Positions 18,376 through 27,303 of a stretch of DNA of 64,000 nucleotides are shown here, in pieces. Where the stretch lies: contig NZ_RJZE01000019.1 in the NCBI RefSeq assembly GCF_003986935.1, positions 62,001-126,000 on the forward strand, written 5' to 3'. The notes under the pieces were generated by a model. It saw only the letters and a program-made list of their open reading frames with translations. It did not search any database and was not told the DNA's origin. The position numbers and the translations under genes were made by a program. Source of the stretch: Paraburkholderia kururiensis JCM 10599 = LMG 19447 (GTDB taxonomy: Bacteria; Pseudomonadota; Gammaproteobacteria; Burkholderiales; Burkholderiaceae). Within the stretch, counting starts at the first letter, position 1. Each line of letters opens with the position of its first letter.

Positions 18376-19404
18376 CTATCCCTTTCTGAAGGTGCGCTTG
18401 GCCCAGAGGAGCGGCGCGTAGACGGCGGGGCAGGTGGTGTGGAGGAACATCCTGATCCTGAGCCCCCACTTGACGTCCCGTTGACCAAAGACGAGCGCCA
18501 GACGCTCGCCGATACCCCGCGCCTCGAACATCGCGCGGATGAACTGTTCACGGGCGATCTTCGGCGCGAGCGTGCGCCGCATCCGGTCGCCAAGACCCGC
18601 CACCTCCGCATCTCGCTGCAACTGCGCCGCCTCCGACAGCGCGAAGCGATTGCTTTGCTGCACGCGCGCGAGCATCTCAGCCACCGAGCGGTAGCGCCGC
18701 TTGCCCGAAAGGCCGCCGCGCCGGTAGCGCACGAGCGGCTCGTGCAAGCTCATGGCGCCGCCCGTGGCGATGGCGCGGAACGTCATGATCTGGTCCTCGG
18801 CGGCCGTGCCTGGCTGCATCGGGCCGAAGCGCTCGAAAAGACGACGCGACCACGTGTGTGCCGCGCCCACCAGGAAGGGCCGCTTCTCGAACCAGTCGTC
18901 GATGCGGTAGCGGCCGAGGTCGTCGGGCGTGACGCGCCCGTGTGCATCGCCGGCGTCGTCGATGCTCGTGAGATCCGTTGCGATCAGATCCGGTTGGCGG
19001 CCGTGCTCGAGCCAGAACTGCACGACGCGCTCGCAGCGGTCGGGGGCCGAAAGATCGTCGCCGGCGGCAACGAACAGTAGTTCGCCGTGAGCCATGCCGG
19101 CGAGGCGCGAAAGGTGCGCGCTGATGCCTTCGTTGACCGTATTGCGGCGCGTGATGACGCGATGCGGGCCGGTGTAGTCGCGCACCGTCGCTTCGATGGC
19201 GGCGTACGTCCCGTCGCGCGAGCAGTCGTCGGAAATGATGATCTCGACCGGCTGCCAGGTCTGCGCCAGCACGCTGCGCACGGCATCGGCAATCACGCGT
19301 TCCTGGTTGTAGGCGATCAGCAGGACGGAGACAAGCGGTCGCGCAGCGGATGCTGTCGTGCCGGCGTCTGCGGGGGCGGCGGGCGATGCCTCAGGTGTGT
19401 TCAT
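18376..19404 (-). CDS. family 2 glycosyltransferase
   Basis: A GT2 enzyme of 342 residues, convergent with the previous one (12 bases between stops). The first 22 residues are Ala/Pro-rich; the fold then starts with SVLLIAYNQE, IIISDDCSRDGT and VAAGDDLSAPDR as the DXD region. A basic C-terminal stretch ending near FLHTTCPAVYAPLLW could associate with the membrane. The start at 19404 has no strong ribosome site. It is divergent from the GT4 gene at 19533, with about 130 bases between them. Probably another LPS core or O-antigen transferase. Confidence 0.85.
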   Translation of the reverse strand: MNTPEASPAAPADAGTTASAARPLVSVLLIAYNQERVIADAVRSVLAQTWQPVEIIISDDCSRDGTYAAIEATVRDYTGPHRVITRRNTVNEGISAHLSRLAGMAHGELLFVAAGDDLSAPDRCERVVQFWLEHGRQPDLIATDLTSIDDAGDAHGRVTPDDLGRYRIDDWFEKRPFLVGAAHTWSRRLFERFGPMQPGTAAEDQIMTFRAIATGGAMSLHEPLVRYRRGGLSGKRRYRSVAEMLARVQQSNRFALSEAAQLQRDAEVAGLGDRMRRTLAPKIAREQFIRAMFEARGIGERLALVFGQRDVKWGLRIRMFLHTTCPAVYAPLLWAKRTFRKG

Positions 19405-19464
19405 AAGCGGGTGTCGAAAGGCGAACCGGCAGATTCTACTGGGTCGAGCGTCTCGCGGTTCCAT

Positions 19465-19470
19465 TACAAT
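19465..19470 (+). promoter_or_regulatory. probable -10 box (TACAAT) for the GT4 gene
   Basis: The same hexamer seen before msbA, dnaE and rhlE occurs 63 bases ahead of the ATG at 19533. The -35 is not clear. Confidence 0.4.
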
Positions 19471-19532
19471 CGCGCTGGTTCGCCGCGGCGCTTCCACGCG
19501 CTCGCGTGACCATTCAATCCATCCCGAACGAG

Positions 19533-20666
19533 ATGCCGTCCTTGCCTGAATCCTCGTCAGATCCCCGCGCCGATGCCCTGACGCATGCGCCCAACGATTC
19601 CTTGCGGCTGACCGACATCGCGCTCACGGCTCAGGCGTTGAAAGCGAGCGGCGGAGCGGAGCGTTACACGCGTGACGTCATCGCGGGCTTTCATCGCATG
19701 GGGCTGCGGCCCACGCTCTACGCACGCGAGATTGACCGCGCGATGGAGGAAGCTCGCTGGATCGACGCCCAGCCGCTCAACGTGCGCTGGGCACCGCGCA
19801 AGCTGCGCAATCTGGCATTCAACTGGCGGCTCGCGCGGCGGCTGCGGCAACACCGGCCGCAGTGCCTCTTCGCGATCAACCATTCGCCATTCGCCGACGT
19901 GGCGTTGTGCGGCGGCACCCACCCGGGCTCGCTGGAAGCGGCAGGACGCAGCGAGCGGCGCAGCGACCGCTGGCAGATCGAACTGGAGCGACGCACCTAC
20001 ACGAACGCGCGGGCGATCGTGGCGCACTCGAAACTGATGGGCCGAGAGTTGCAGCGGTTCTATGGCATCGCGCCCGGGAAGATCTCGGTGATCTATCCGC
20101 CCGTCGATACGGGCCGGTTCAAGCCGCTCGCGAACGACGCGCGCATGGAGGCGCGGCGCCGTTTCGGCTTGCCCGAAGACCGCGTGGTCTTCGTGTTCTC
20201 GTCCACGAGCCACGAACGCAAAGGGTATGACCTGCTCGAAGCGTTCTTTGCCCAGACGACATTGCCGGTGTGCCTTGCCGTGGCGGGGCGTCCGGTGCCT
20301 CGCACGAGCGACACGATTCGCTACGTGGGCTACTGCCGCGACATCGAGACGTTGTTCGCGGCGGCGGACTACACCGTGGTGGCGTCGGCTTACGAGCCCT
20401 TCGGCCTCGTGGGCGTGGAGTCGGTGATGTGCGGCACGCCGCTCGTCATCGCGGATAACGTCGGGTCGGCCGAAGCCGTCGCGCAGGGTGGGAAGATCGA
20501 GTTCTCGCGCACCACGCCCGGCAGCTTCGAGCACGCGATTCAGGCGGCCATCGAGCAGGTGCGCGCAGGCCATGCGCGTCTCGAACGTCCGCTGGAGAAC
20601 CTCGTCTACGACCCGGGCGTGGATGCGCACGTGGCCGCGCTTTATCGCCTGATGTCAGCCGTTTGA
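19533..20666 (+). CDS. family 4 glycosyltransferase
   Basis: A GT-B enzyme of about 377 residues. The N-terminal acceptor domain includes ASGGAERYTRDVI; the C-terminal donor domain has SVIYPPVDTGRF, FVFSSTSHERKGYDL and the EX7E motif in YEPFGLVGVES, which contacts the nucleotide sugar. The first 25 residues are not conserved-looking, and translation could instead begin at GTG 19506. Its placement in the LPS core block suggests a core or O-antigen role (WaaG-like in general character). Specificity is not readable. Confidence 0.87.
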   Translation: MPSLPESSSDPRADALTHAPNDSLRLTDIALTAQALKASGGAERYTRDVIAGFHRMGLRPTLYAREIDRAMEEARWIDAQPLNVRWAPRKLRNLAFNWRLARRLRQHRPQCLFAINHSPFADVALCGGTHPGSLEAAGRSERRSDRWQIELERRTYTNARAIVAHSKLMGRELQRFYGIAPGKISVIYPPVDTGRFKPLANDARMEARRRFGLPEDRVVFVFSSTSHERKGYDLLEAFFAQTTLPVCLAVAGRPVPRTSDTIRYVGYCRDIETLFAAADYTVVASAYEPFGLVGVESVMCGTPLVIADNVGSAEAVAQGGKIEFSRTTPGSFEHAIQAAIEQVRAGHARLERPLENLVYDPGVDAHVAALYRLMSAV

Positions 20667-20699
20667 GCCGCGGTGGGCGAAGGGTAGGTACCGGCCGCT

Positions 20700-21950
20700 T
20701 CAGCTGCCCGACGCGATCTCCCGGCCGCGCACCTCGATCATGGCAAGCAGCGTCGCCGTGAGCAGCGCAAGGAGCACCGTCACCATGATGGGCACGAGTA
20801 CGTCGATGGTGAGCCCGAAGATGATGGTGCTGAACGACACGGCGAGCCCCGCATGGGCGGCGGCCCGGATGGTGGGGTCTGCGGCGCGGCGATGACGCCA
20901 GAAGTAGACCAGGGTGCCGAAATAGTAGAGCGCGAGGCAGAGCACGCCGACCGTTCCCATCTCCGCGAGCGTCGAGAAGAAGTCGCTGTGGGCGCGTTCA
21001 TTGACGATCTCGCTCTTCACTTCGCCGCGTTTGGCCATCTCACCGAGCGCATCGACCAGCCGGCCTTTACCCACGCCGTAGACCGGGTGCTGCGAGAAAA
21101 TCCTCAGTGACGCCTGCCAGAGTTGCAGCCGCAAGCCGACTGAGGTGTCGTCGTTGCCGCGCTGCATGAGTGTGACGTCGGTCGTGGCTTCGTCGAAGCG
21201 ATGTCGCATGCGCTCCGTCGACAGCAGCGCCGCGGCACAGGCCACCACCACCACCGTGGCGATCGCGAGCCGCTTCCAGTGGGCAAACCAGCCGTATTGC
21301 GTGCCGAGCAGTACGACGAAGATCGGCACGGCGAGCCAGCCGCCGCGCGTCCCCGAAAGGTAAGAGACAAACCCGCCAGCCACGAGCGCGAGCAGCTTGA
21401 TGGCGAGCGTGCGCCAGTCGCGCCGCGGGTCCCAGCCGAAAGTGAAAATGGAGAGGAAAGCGAGCAGCAGTGCGGTGTCGCCGAACGGAATCGCATTCGT
21501 GTAAGAGTTGTTGAGGCGCGTTGCGTCGGTCCAGCCGCCGGGCGGGCGCGCCACGATGGCCCACACCGCAACGGCGAGTGCCCCCGCCACGCAGCCCCAG
21601 CCCACGGCGCGCAGATACCGCGGCGGCATGCGACACAGCATGAGGAACAGCGGCAGCGCCAGCGCGAAACGCGAAAGGGCGTCGAACTGGCGAGGCAGCC
21701 AGTAATGTTCGACCGCTTGCTGGAGCGCGATGGCGAGCGTGAACACCAGCATGCTCGCCGTGTACCACGGGTACTTGCGCAGCGGCGCGAAGTACTCGCG
21801 GGAATGCCGGTTGGCGAACGCGACGTACAGCGAGATCGCGACGAGGAGGAAGAAGCAGTAACCGGTGCCGCCACGCCAGACGAGATTCACCGCGGGGGCG
21901 AGAAACAGCAGGGCGCCGACAAGCCGCACAAGGCGAGGCGATAAAGTCAT
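20700..21950 (-). CDS. O-antigen ligase/polymerase-like membrane protein (WaaL/Wzy_C family)
   Basis: An inner-membrane protein of 416 residues with about ten to twelve hydrophobic helices and a large periplasmic loop (about 240-320). The loop carries RGNDDTSVGLRLQLW and YGVGKG, followed by ERAHSDFFSTLAEMG, matching the conserved His-containing loop of the O-antigen ligase superfamily; SGTRGGWLA lies before it. WaaL joins undecaprenyl-linked O-antigen to core-lipid A. Ligase versus polymerase cannot be separated on sequence alone, but the neighbourhood (msbA, core transferases) favours ligase. It is convergent with the GT4 gene. Confidence 0.85.
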   Translation of the reverse strand: MTLSPRLVRLVGALLFLAPAVNLVWRGGTGYCFFLLVAISLYVAFANRHSREYFAPLRKYPWYTASMLVFTLAIALQQAVEHYWLPRQFDALSRFALALPLFLMLCRMPPRYLRAVGWGCVAGALAVAVWAIVARPPGGWTDATRLNNSYTNAIPFGDTALLLAFLSIFTFGWDPRRDWRTLAIKLLALVAGGFVSYLSGTRGGWLAVPIFVVLLGTQYGWFAHWKRLAIATVVVVACAAALLSTERMRHRFDEATTDVTLMQRGNDDTSVGLRLQLWQASLRIFSQHPVYGVGKGRLVDALGEMAKRGEVKSEIVNERAHSDFFSTLAEMGTVGVLCLALYYFGTLVYFWRHRRAADPTIRAAAHAGLAVSFSTIIFGLTIDVLVPIMVTVLLALLTATLLAMIEVRGREIASGS

Positions 21951-22177
21951 AGGGACGAATCAGGGCGGCCACGCCGGCCGGTTTGCGAGCGATGAATCGA
22001 CGGGTGGCGTGGCGTCAATTTTGATATACGAAGGCGAGCGGCATTATAACCGGCCCTCTACGGGCCACAGCGCTTAGGGCGGGCCGGTGGAGCGGAAAGC
22101 GCGGCGCCTGGGCAATCCGCACCGACTGGCGGCGGAGGGTACGAGCGCCAGGGACAGAAGGGACGGTATGCACGGGT

Positions 22178-22183
22178 ACAATC
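22178..22183 (+). promoter_or_regulatory. probable -10 box (TACAAT) for the 22244 glycosyltransferase
   Basis: TACAAT lies 60 bases before the ATG at 22244. No clear -35 element. Confidence 0.4.
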
Positions 22184-22243
22184 GCACCTTCAGTGCGAGG
22201 CACGTGCCGCCGATGCGGCGCAACACAAGGATTCCCACTCCCG

Positions 22244-23086
22244 ATGTTCTCCATCATCATCCCCACCTGGAACAACCTGCCCTACCTGCAACTCGTGATC
22301 GCAAGCCTGCGGCGGCATTCCGCCCACGCGCACCAGATCATCGTCCACGTCAACGACGGGTCGGACGGCACGCTGGCGTGGGTGCGGGAGCAGGGCATCG
22401 AGCACACCGCATCGCCCGCCAACATCGGGATCTGCCATGCCGTGAATCTTGCGGCGGCGCGCGCCAGAGAAGACTACGTCGTCTACATGAACGACGACAT
22501 GTATTGCTGCCCGGGCTGGGACGTGGCGCTTGCCCGCCGGATCGCGCAGATGCCGTCCGACCTTTTCCTGCTCTCGGGCACGATGATCGAGCCTGTCGAT
22601 ACGGGCAATCCGTGCGTCGTGGTGCGCGACTTCGGCCGCGAGGCCGCAAGCTTCGACGCGCATGCCCTGGTGGAAGCCGCTCCCACGCTCGTGCGCGGCG
22701 ACTGGCGCGGCGCCACGTGGCCGCCGACGCTCGTTCATCGTGACTGGTGGTTCAAGGTGGGCGGCTACAGCAGCGAGCTGAGTCCGGGCATGAGCAGCGA
22801 CAACGATTTCTCGATGAAGCTGTGGGATGCCGGGTGCCGGATTTTCCTCGGCGTGGGCGACAGTCTCGTCTATCACTTCCAGCAGAAGAGCACCGGCAAG
22901 GTCGTCAAGAACGACGGACGCCGCCAGTTCCTGCACAAATGGGGCATGACCCAGGCGACCTTCGACCGCTTCTATCTGCGGCGCGGTCAGCCCGTCGAGG
23001 GCGCGGTTGCGGTGGAGGAACCGCAGCCTCACGCGAAGCTCAGTCGCGCACTGTTGAAGTCGCGCATCAAACGCGCGCTGAGCTAG
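22244..23086 (+). CDS. family 2 glycosyltransferase
   Basis: A GT2 enzyme of 280 residues. It starts directly with the fold (MFSIIIPTWNNLPYL), followed by VNDGSDGT and the DXD-like YMNDDMYCCPGWD. The HRDWWFKVGGY and SSDNDFSMKLWDAG segments form the acceptor side. A weak AAGG lies upstream. The last 25 residues are basic. It is the outermost gene of the LPS block; the sugar is unknown. Confidence 0.87.
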   Translation: MFSIIIPTWNNLPYLQLVIASLRRHSAHAHQIIVHVNDGSDGTLAWVREQGIEHTASPANIGICHAVNLAAARAREDYVVYMNDDMYCCPGWDVALARRIAQMPSDLFLLSGTMIEPVDTGNPCVVVRDFGREAASFDAHALVEAAPTLVRGDWRGATWPPTLVHRDWWFKVGGYSSELSPGMSSDNDFSMKLWDAGCRIFLGVGDSLVYHFQQKSTGKVVKNDGRRQFLHKWGMTQATFDRFYLRRGQPVEGAVAVEEPQPHAKLSRALLKSRIKRALS

Positions 23087-23094
23087 GACGTCCT

Positions 23095-23143
23095 TCTCTG
23101 CTGGCCGCGCTGCTGGCCGAATTTGCTGGCCTGGCCGCTGGCC
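23095..23143. repeat. about 12-bp repeat (GCTGGCC) after the glycosyltransferase stop
   Basis: Four copies of a unit ending gctggcc, spaced 12-13 bases, start nine bases after the TAG of the GT2 gene. Confidence 0.65.
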
Positions 23144-23160
23144 GCCGGCCGATGAGCGGC

Positions 23161-23490
23161 TCACACCCCGCTCGTCACGAGGCCCAGCACCGAAAGATCG
23201 GGATGCGAGCCTTCCACGATGCTGCGTCCCACGTGCAGGGCTTCGTGCAGCGCATCATCGGCGCTTGCGAACCACTCTTCGCCGTCTGCGTGGAACGGCA
23301 CCGTGTGTCCGGGCAGCGCCGGATCCGCGCCGGGATGGCAGACGTAGCCCTCATAGGTGTATCGCGCGGGCCGCGCCACGGTGCCGGGCGTCACTTGCTG
23401 GACGTCTTCCGGTACGGGACGCACGTGAATTTCGAAGCCCTCGTAATCGGCCTGATGCCAGGCCTCGTGGGCGCGGGGTAGGTCGGACAT
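23161..23490 (-). CDS. hypothetical protein, 109 residues
   Basis: The start at 23490 is well supported by a GGAGG site five bases upstream. The protein is acidic, soluble and has no signal or membrane segment; features include EAWHQADYEGFEIHVRPVP, a central YTYEGYVCHPG and a helical C-terminal part. I do not recognise the family. It is convergent with the GT2 gene and precedes a tiny membrane protein gene that has the same kind of ribosome site. Confidence 0.7.
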   Translation of the reverse strand: MSDLPRAHEAWHQADYEGFEIHVRPVPEDVQQVTPGTVARPARYTYEGYVCHPGADPALPGHTVPFHADGEEWFASADDALHEALHVGRSIVEGSHPDLSVLGLVTSGV

Positions 23491-23546
23491 GATCGCCTCC
23501 GTGGGTTGCATCGTCGATTACCGCTGTTCAACCTGCATTCGACGGT

Positions 23547-23705
23547 TCAGTGACGATGCCGCTCGCGCTCCCACCAGCGGTGTCCATCCATGCGGCTCAG
23601 CATCCGCTCCCGGTGAATATCGTGCCGGTACCGCGAGGTGAGCATGATGGCAACCAGCGCCAGCACCAGCAACCCGACAACGACGCTTACCATCGACTCA
23701 GCCAT
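23547..23705 (-). CDS. small membrane protein, 52 residues
   Basis: A short ORF preceded by a CGGAGG ribosome site five bases before its ATG. It encodes one membrane helix (about residues 6-22, SVVVGLLVLALVAIML) after a five-residue N-terminus, then a very basic and His/Trp-rich cytoplasmic tail (RYRHDIHRERMLSR, HRWWERERHRH). A leftward TAGAAT at 23739-23744 could be its -10 box. No family is recognised. It is codirectional with the 109-residue gene, 56 bases apart, so the two may share a transcript. Confidence 0.6.
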   Translation of the reverse strand: MAESMVSVVVGLLVLALVAIMLTSRYRHDIHRERMLSRMDGHRWWERERHRH

Positions 23706-23832
23706 GGCAGCCTCCGTAGTGTTCAACCCGATAGTTCGATTCTAGGCGATGGGGCGGGAGAAGCAGGTTCGCGCTTTCGGGCCGTGCTTTGGTTTCGCGT
23801 TTTTTGGCTCGCGTTTTGCTGCCGCGCGCAGG

Positions 23833-23917
23833 AGAGCCGCGAAGCGGCTATGCCGACAGATTGCGCATGGGCTGCCGTTCGCGTGGCGCCGGGAGGCGTA
23901 GAGCCGTGACGCGGCTC
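23833..23917. repeat. pair of small GC palindromes downstream of rng
   Basis: Two similar inverted repeats lie 60 bases apart: agccgc-gaa-gcggct (23835-23849) and gagccg-tgacg-cggctc (23901-23917). The second overlaps the rng stop codon. They could act in termination or RNA stability, or be remnants of a dispersed palindromic element. No T-run follows on the rng strand. Confidence 0.45.
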
Positions 23918-25385
23918 ACATCAGCACGATGTCGTACTGCTCCTGGCTCAGATTCGATTCGACCTGCAGCGACACCGGTTTGCCGATGAAATCGATCAGC
24001 ATCGCCAGATGCTGCGACTCCTCTTCGAGGAACAGGTCGATCACCTGCTGCGATGCCACCACGCGGAATTCGCGCGGATTGAACTGGCGCGACTCGCGCA
24101 GAATTTCGCGCAGCACGTCGTAGCAGACGGTACGCGAGGTCTTCACCTGGCCCTTGCCCTGGCACACCGGGCACGGCTCGCACAGCACGTGCGCAAGCGA
24201 TTCGCGCGTGCGCTTGCGGGTCATTTCCACGAGCCCCAGCTGCGAGAAGCCGTTGACCGTCACGCGCGTGCGGTCGCGCGAGAGCGCCTTCTTGAGTTCA
24301 CCGAGCACGGCGTCGCGATGCTCGGCGTTTTCCATGTCGATGAAGTCGATGATGATCACGCCGCCCAGGTTGCGCAGGCGCAGTTGCCGCGCGATGGTGT
24401 GCGCCGCTTCCAGGTTCGTCTTGAAGATCGTGTCGTCGAAGTTGCGCGCGCCGACGTATCCGCCGGTGTTCACGTCGATCGTCGTCATCGCCTCGGTCTG
24501 GTCGATCACGAGATAGCCGCCCGACTTCAGGTCCACGCGCCGCGACAGCGCCCGCTGGATTTCGGCCTCGATGTTGTAGAGGTCGAAGAGCGGCCGCTCG
24601 CCCGTGTAGTGATGGAGTTTCGACGACACCGCCGGCGTGAATTCCGCGGCGAACTCGGTGAGCATCTGGAACGTTTCGCGCGAGTCCACCTGGATGCGCG
24701 TCGTTTCGTCGTTCACGAAGTCGCGCAGCACGCGCTGCGCGAGGTTGAGGTCCTGGTAGAGCAGGCTCGTGGCCGGCATGCGCTGCGCCTGCGCGAGAAT
24801 GGTCGCCCACGTTTTGCGCAGATAGGCGACGTCGCCGGCCAGTTCCTCGCTCGTGGCGTCTTCGGCGATGGTGCGCACGATGTAGCCGCCTTTCTCGTCC
24901 GCGGGCAGCACGGAGGTGAGCCGTGCGCGCACCGCTTCGCGCTCCGCTTCGCTTTCGATCTTCTGCGAGATGCCGATGTGCGGCTCCTGCGGCAGATACA
25001 CCAGCGTGCGGCCCGCAATGCTCACCTGGGTGGAAAGCCGCGCGCCCTTGGTGCCGATGGGGTCTTTGACGACCTGCACCATCAACGTCTGCCCCTCGAA
25101 CACGATCTTCTCGATGGGCTGATGCGGCACGGGCTGCTGCGGCTCGCCCGCTACGCGCGGATGCCAGATGTCGGCGACGTGGAGGAACGCGGCGCGTTCA
25201 AGCCCGATGTCGATGAAGGCGGACTGCATGCCTGGCAGCACGCGCACCACCTTGCCGAGATAGATGTTGCCGACGCGCCCGCGCGACAGCGTGCGTTCGA
25301 CGTGAAGCTCCTGCACTGCGCCCTGCTGGACCAGCGCAACGCGCGTCTCCTGCGGCGTGACGTTGATCAGGATCTCTTCGTTCAT
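23916..25385 (-). CDS. rng: ribonuclease G
   Basis: Endoribonuclease of 489 residues that matures the 5' end of 16S rRNA and degrades some mRNAs. An S1-type RNA-binding domain (about 35-120, GNIYLGKVVRVLPGMQSAFIDIG) is followed by the catalytic RNase E/G region with the two metal-binding segments TTIDVNTGGYVG and IIIDFIDME. A zinc-link CPVCQGKG region follows. The length is that of RNase G, without the long RNase E tail. It is the last gene of the leftward rlmH-maf-rng group, 18 bases after maf. Confidence 0.96.
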   Translation of the reverse strand: MNEEILINVTPQETRVALVQQGAVQELHVERTLSRGRVGNIYLGKVVRVLPGMQSAFIDIGLERAAFLHVADIWHPRVAGEPQQPVPHQPIEKIVFEGQTLMVQVVKDPIGTKGARLSTQVSIAGRTLVYLPQEPHIGISQKIESEAEREAVRARLTSVLPADEKGGYIVRTIAEDATSEELAGDVAYLRKTWATILAQAQRMPATSLLYQDLNLAQRVLRDFVNDETTRIQVDSRETFQMLTEFAAEFTPAVSSKLHHYTGERPLFDLYNIEAEIQRALSRRVDLKSGGYLVIDQTEAMTTIDVNTGGYVGARNFDDTIFKTNLEAAHTIARQLRLRNLGGVIIIDFIDMENAEHRDAVLGELKKALSRDRTRVTVNGFSQLGLVEMTRKRTRESLAHVLCEPCPVCQGKGQVKTSRTVCYDVLREILRESRQFNPREFRVVASQQVIDLFLEEESQHLAMLIDFIGKPVSLQVESNLSQEQYDIVLM

Positions 25386-25403
25386 GATGTTGTTCTAGAT
25401 GTT

Positions 25404-26051
25404 CTAGAAATCGAGGCGCGCCGTGCGCAACAGCGCGGCGGTTTCGTAAAGCGGCAAACCCATGATACCCGAATAGGACCCTTCGATATGCTCGATGAAC
25501 TCGGCGGCGCGTCCCTGGATGCCGTACGCGCCGGCCTTGCCGAACGGCTCGCCGCTCGAGACGTAGCGCGCCAGCGCCTCGGTCGTCGCCGTGACGAAGC
25601 GCACGCGCGAGCGCGAGAGCGCCGTGGGCAGCAACGCACCGCCTGCGTCGATCACGGTCACGGCGGTGAGCACTTCGTGCTCGCGGCCGGCAAGGCGCGC
25701 GAGCATGGCGAGCGCGTCGTCGGCGTCGGCGGGCTTGCCGAGAATCGCGCCGTCGATCGTGACGGTTGTATCGGCAACGAGGACCGGCGCCGCGGCATGG
25801 CCGCCCCGTTCGAGGCGCAGACGGGCGGCCTCGGCCTTGGCTTCGCAGACGCGCACGACGTAGGCGTCGGCGGCTTCGTCCGGCAGCGTGGCTTCGAGCG
25901 CTTCGGCGTCTTCATCGGGACGCGGCAACAGCAGCTCGAAACGCACACCGAGTTGCTGGAGCAGTTCCTGGCGGCGCGGGCTTTGCGAGGCGAGATAGAC
26001 GAAGGGCCAGACAGATGTGGACAGCGTGGGTGACGTGGACGGCGAAGTCAT
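25404..26051 (-). CDS. Maf-family nucleoside triphosphate pyrophosphatase (dTTP/UTP type)
   Basis: A 215-residue house-cleaning enzyme that hydrolyses non-canonical nucleotides or dTTP/UTP to monophosphates. Conserved Maf segments are all present: ASQSPRRQELLQQLG near the start, VLVADTTVTIDG, GKPAD, and the C-terminal GAYGIQGRAAEFIEHIEGSYS. The intact GIQGRAAEFIE region favours the YhdE-like (dTTP/UTP) subgroup. The first 15 residues are Ser/Thr-rich. It lies directly upstream of rng, as in many beta-proteobacteria. Confidence 0.93.
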   Translation of the reverse strand: MTSPSTSPTLSTSVWPFVYLASQSPRRQELLQQLGVRFELLLPRPDEDAEALEATLPDEAADAYVVRVCEAKAEAARLRLERGGHAAAPVLVADTTVTIDGAILGKPADADDALAMLARLAGREHEVLTAVTVIDAGGALLPTALSRSRVRFVTATTEALARYVSSGEPFGKAGAYGIQGRAAEFIEHIEGSYSGIMGLPLYETAALLRTARLDF

Positions 26052-26306
26052 GAACAGATTCCGGGAAGTAGGCGGGGGCGTTCGGTGCGTGCGGCTGAGG
26101 TTGATGCCGGCTTTGATGCTGAGATTGCCCGAGGATCAGGACGCTTCGGGCGAGACGCGAGTTGCGTGGGGCGTGTTACATAGCCACTTCACTACCCGCA
26201 GCATCGCCGGCGAGCGCCCTGTCACGCATCGACTGCGAATCATCGGCATACGGCTCATCGGCGTCCGGCGCGCACTGCGCGTCCGCGCCGACCCGCGCGT
26301 CAACAT

Positions 26307-26777
26307 TCACGCGCGATGATACGGGTGATTCTGCGTGATGGTCCAGGCGCGGTAGAGCTGCTCGGCGAGCAGCACGCGCACCATGGCGTGCGGCAGCGTG
26401 AGGCTCGAGAGGCGCAGCAGCAGATCGGCACGGGCCTTGAGCGCCGGGTCCAGCCCGTCTGCACCGCCGATCAGGAAGGCCACGTCGCGACCGTCGCGCT
26501 GCCAGTCGGGCAGGGCGGTGGCGAGCTGCATCGTGGTCCAGTCCTTGCCGCGTTCGTCGAGGGCGACGATGCGCGCGTTCTTCGGCAGCGCCGCTTCGAT
26601 CTTTTGCCGCTCGGCTGCCATCACACTCTCCGCGGAACGGCCCGACGCGCGCTGCTCCGGCTTCAGTTCGCGCAGTTCGATACGCAGTTCCGGCGGCATG
26701 CGCTTCGCGTATTCGTCGAAGCCCGCGGCGATCCAGTCGGGCATCTTGTGGCCGACGGCAACGATGTGCAGTTTCAT
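26307..26777 (-). CDS. rlmH: 23S rRNA (pseudouridine1915-N3)-methyltransferase RlmH
   Basis: A SPOUT methyltransferase of 156 residues, the exact usual length, methylating pseudouridine 1915 in helix 69 of 23S rRNA using SAM. The knot region carries LIGGADGL and the C-terminal LLAEQLYRAWTITQNHPYHR, both diagnostic. It is the third gene of the nadD-rsfS-rlmH-maf group; the 255 bases between it and maf show no gene. Confidence 0.97.
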   Translation of the reverse strand: MKLHIVAVGHKMPDWIAAGFDEYAKRMPPELRIELRELKPEQRASGRSAESVMAAERQKIEAALPKNARIVALDERGKDWTTMQLATALPDWQRDGRDVAFLIGGADGLDPALKARADLLLRLSSLTLPHAMVRVLLAEQLYRAWTITQNHPYHRA

Positions 26778-26833
26778 CGCAACGGTAGCAAGGCGGGAGC
26801 GGGGAAGAAGCGTGCAGGACGGCTACGCCGCCC

Positions 26834-27301
26834 TTAGCTGCGGCGCGCGGCGCTCTTGCGCGCCGGTGTCTTGCGCGGTGCCGGCGCGGCCGCCTCGTCT
26901 TCTTCGTCCTCGTCTTCCATCGGCTCTTCGGCGCGCGCACCGCCGAAGCCGCCGCGGCCCGTGAGCTTCACGCGCACCGGCTTGTCGCCCCAGATTTCCT
27001 CGAGGTTGTAGTACTGGCGCAGCGCGGGCTGCATGATGTGGACCACCGCGTCGCCGCAGTCCACGAGCACCCATTCGCCGATGTCTTCGCCTTCCGTGCT
27101 GATGATCTCGCCGCCCGCTTCCTTGACTTTCTCGCGCACGCTCGATGCGAGCGCCTTCGTCTGTCGGTTCGACGTGCCGCTCGCCACGATCACGCGATCG
27201 AAGAGTCCGGTCAGATGGGTGGTGTTGAACACCTTGATGTCTTGCGCTTTCACGTCTTCAAGACCGTCGATGATGGCGCGCTGCAGTTTGCGGATGTCCA
27301 T
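26834..27301 (-). CDS. rsfS: ribosomal silencing factor RsfS
   Basis: A 155-residue protein whose first 115 residues form the RsfS/YbeB domain, which binds ribosomal protein L14 and blocks subunit joining in starvation. DIKVFNTTHLTGLFDRVIVASGTSNRQ and the DCGDAVVHIMQP segment are typical. The C-terminal 40 residues are an acidic then basic low-complexity tail (EEPMEDEDEEDE, then RKTPARKSAARR) beyond the usual domain. It starts two bases after the nadD stop, so translation is probably coupled. Confidence 0.96.
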   Translation of the reverse strand: MDIRKLQRAIIDGLEDVKAQDIKVFNTTHLTGLFDRVIVASGTSNRQTKALASSVREKVKEAGGEIISTEGEDIGEWVLVDCGDAVVHIMQPALRQYYNLEEIWGDKPVRVKLTGRGGFGGARAEEPMEDEDEEDEAAAPAPRKTPARKSAARRS

Positions 27302-27303
27302 GA

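Noticed and set aside
23833..23917. The paired palindromes as a true dispersed REP element
   Set aside because: Only two imperfect copies in 64 kb; a genome-wide search would be needed before naming a family.
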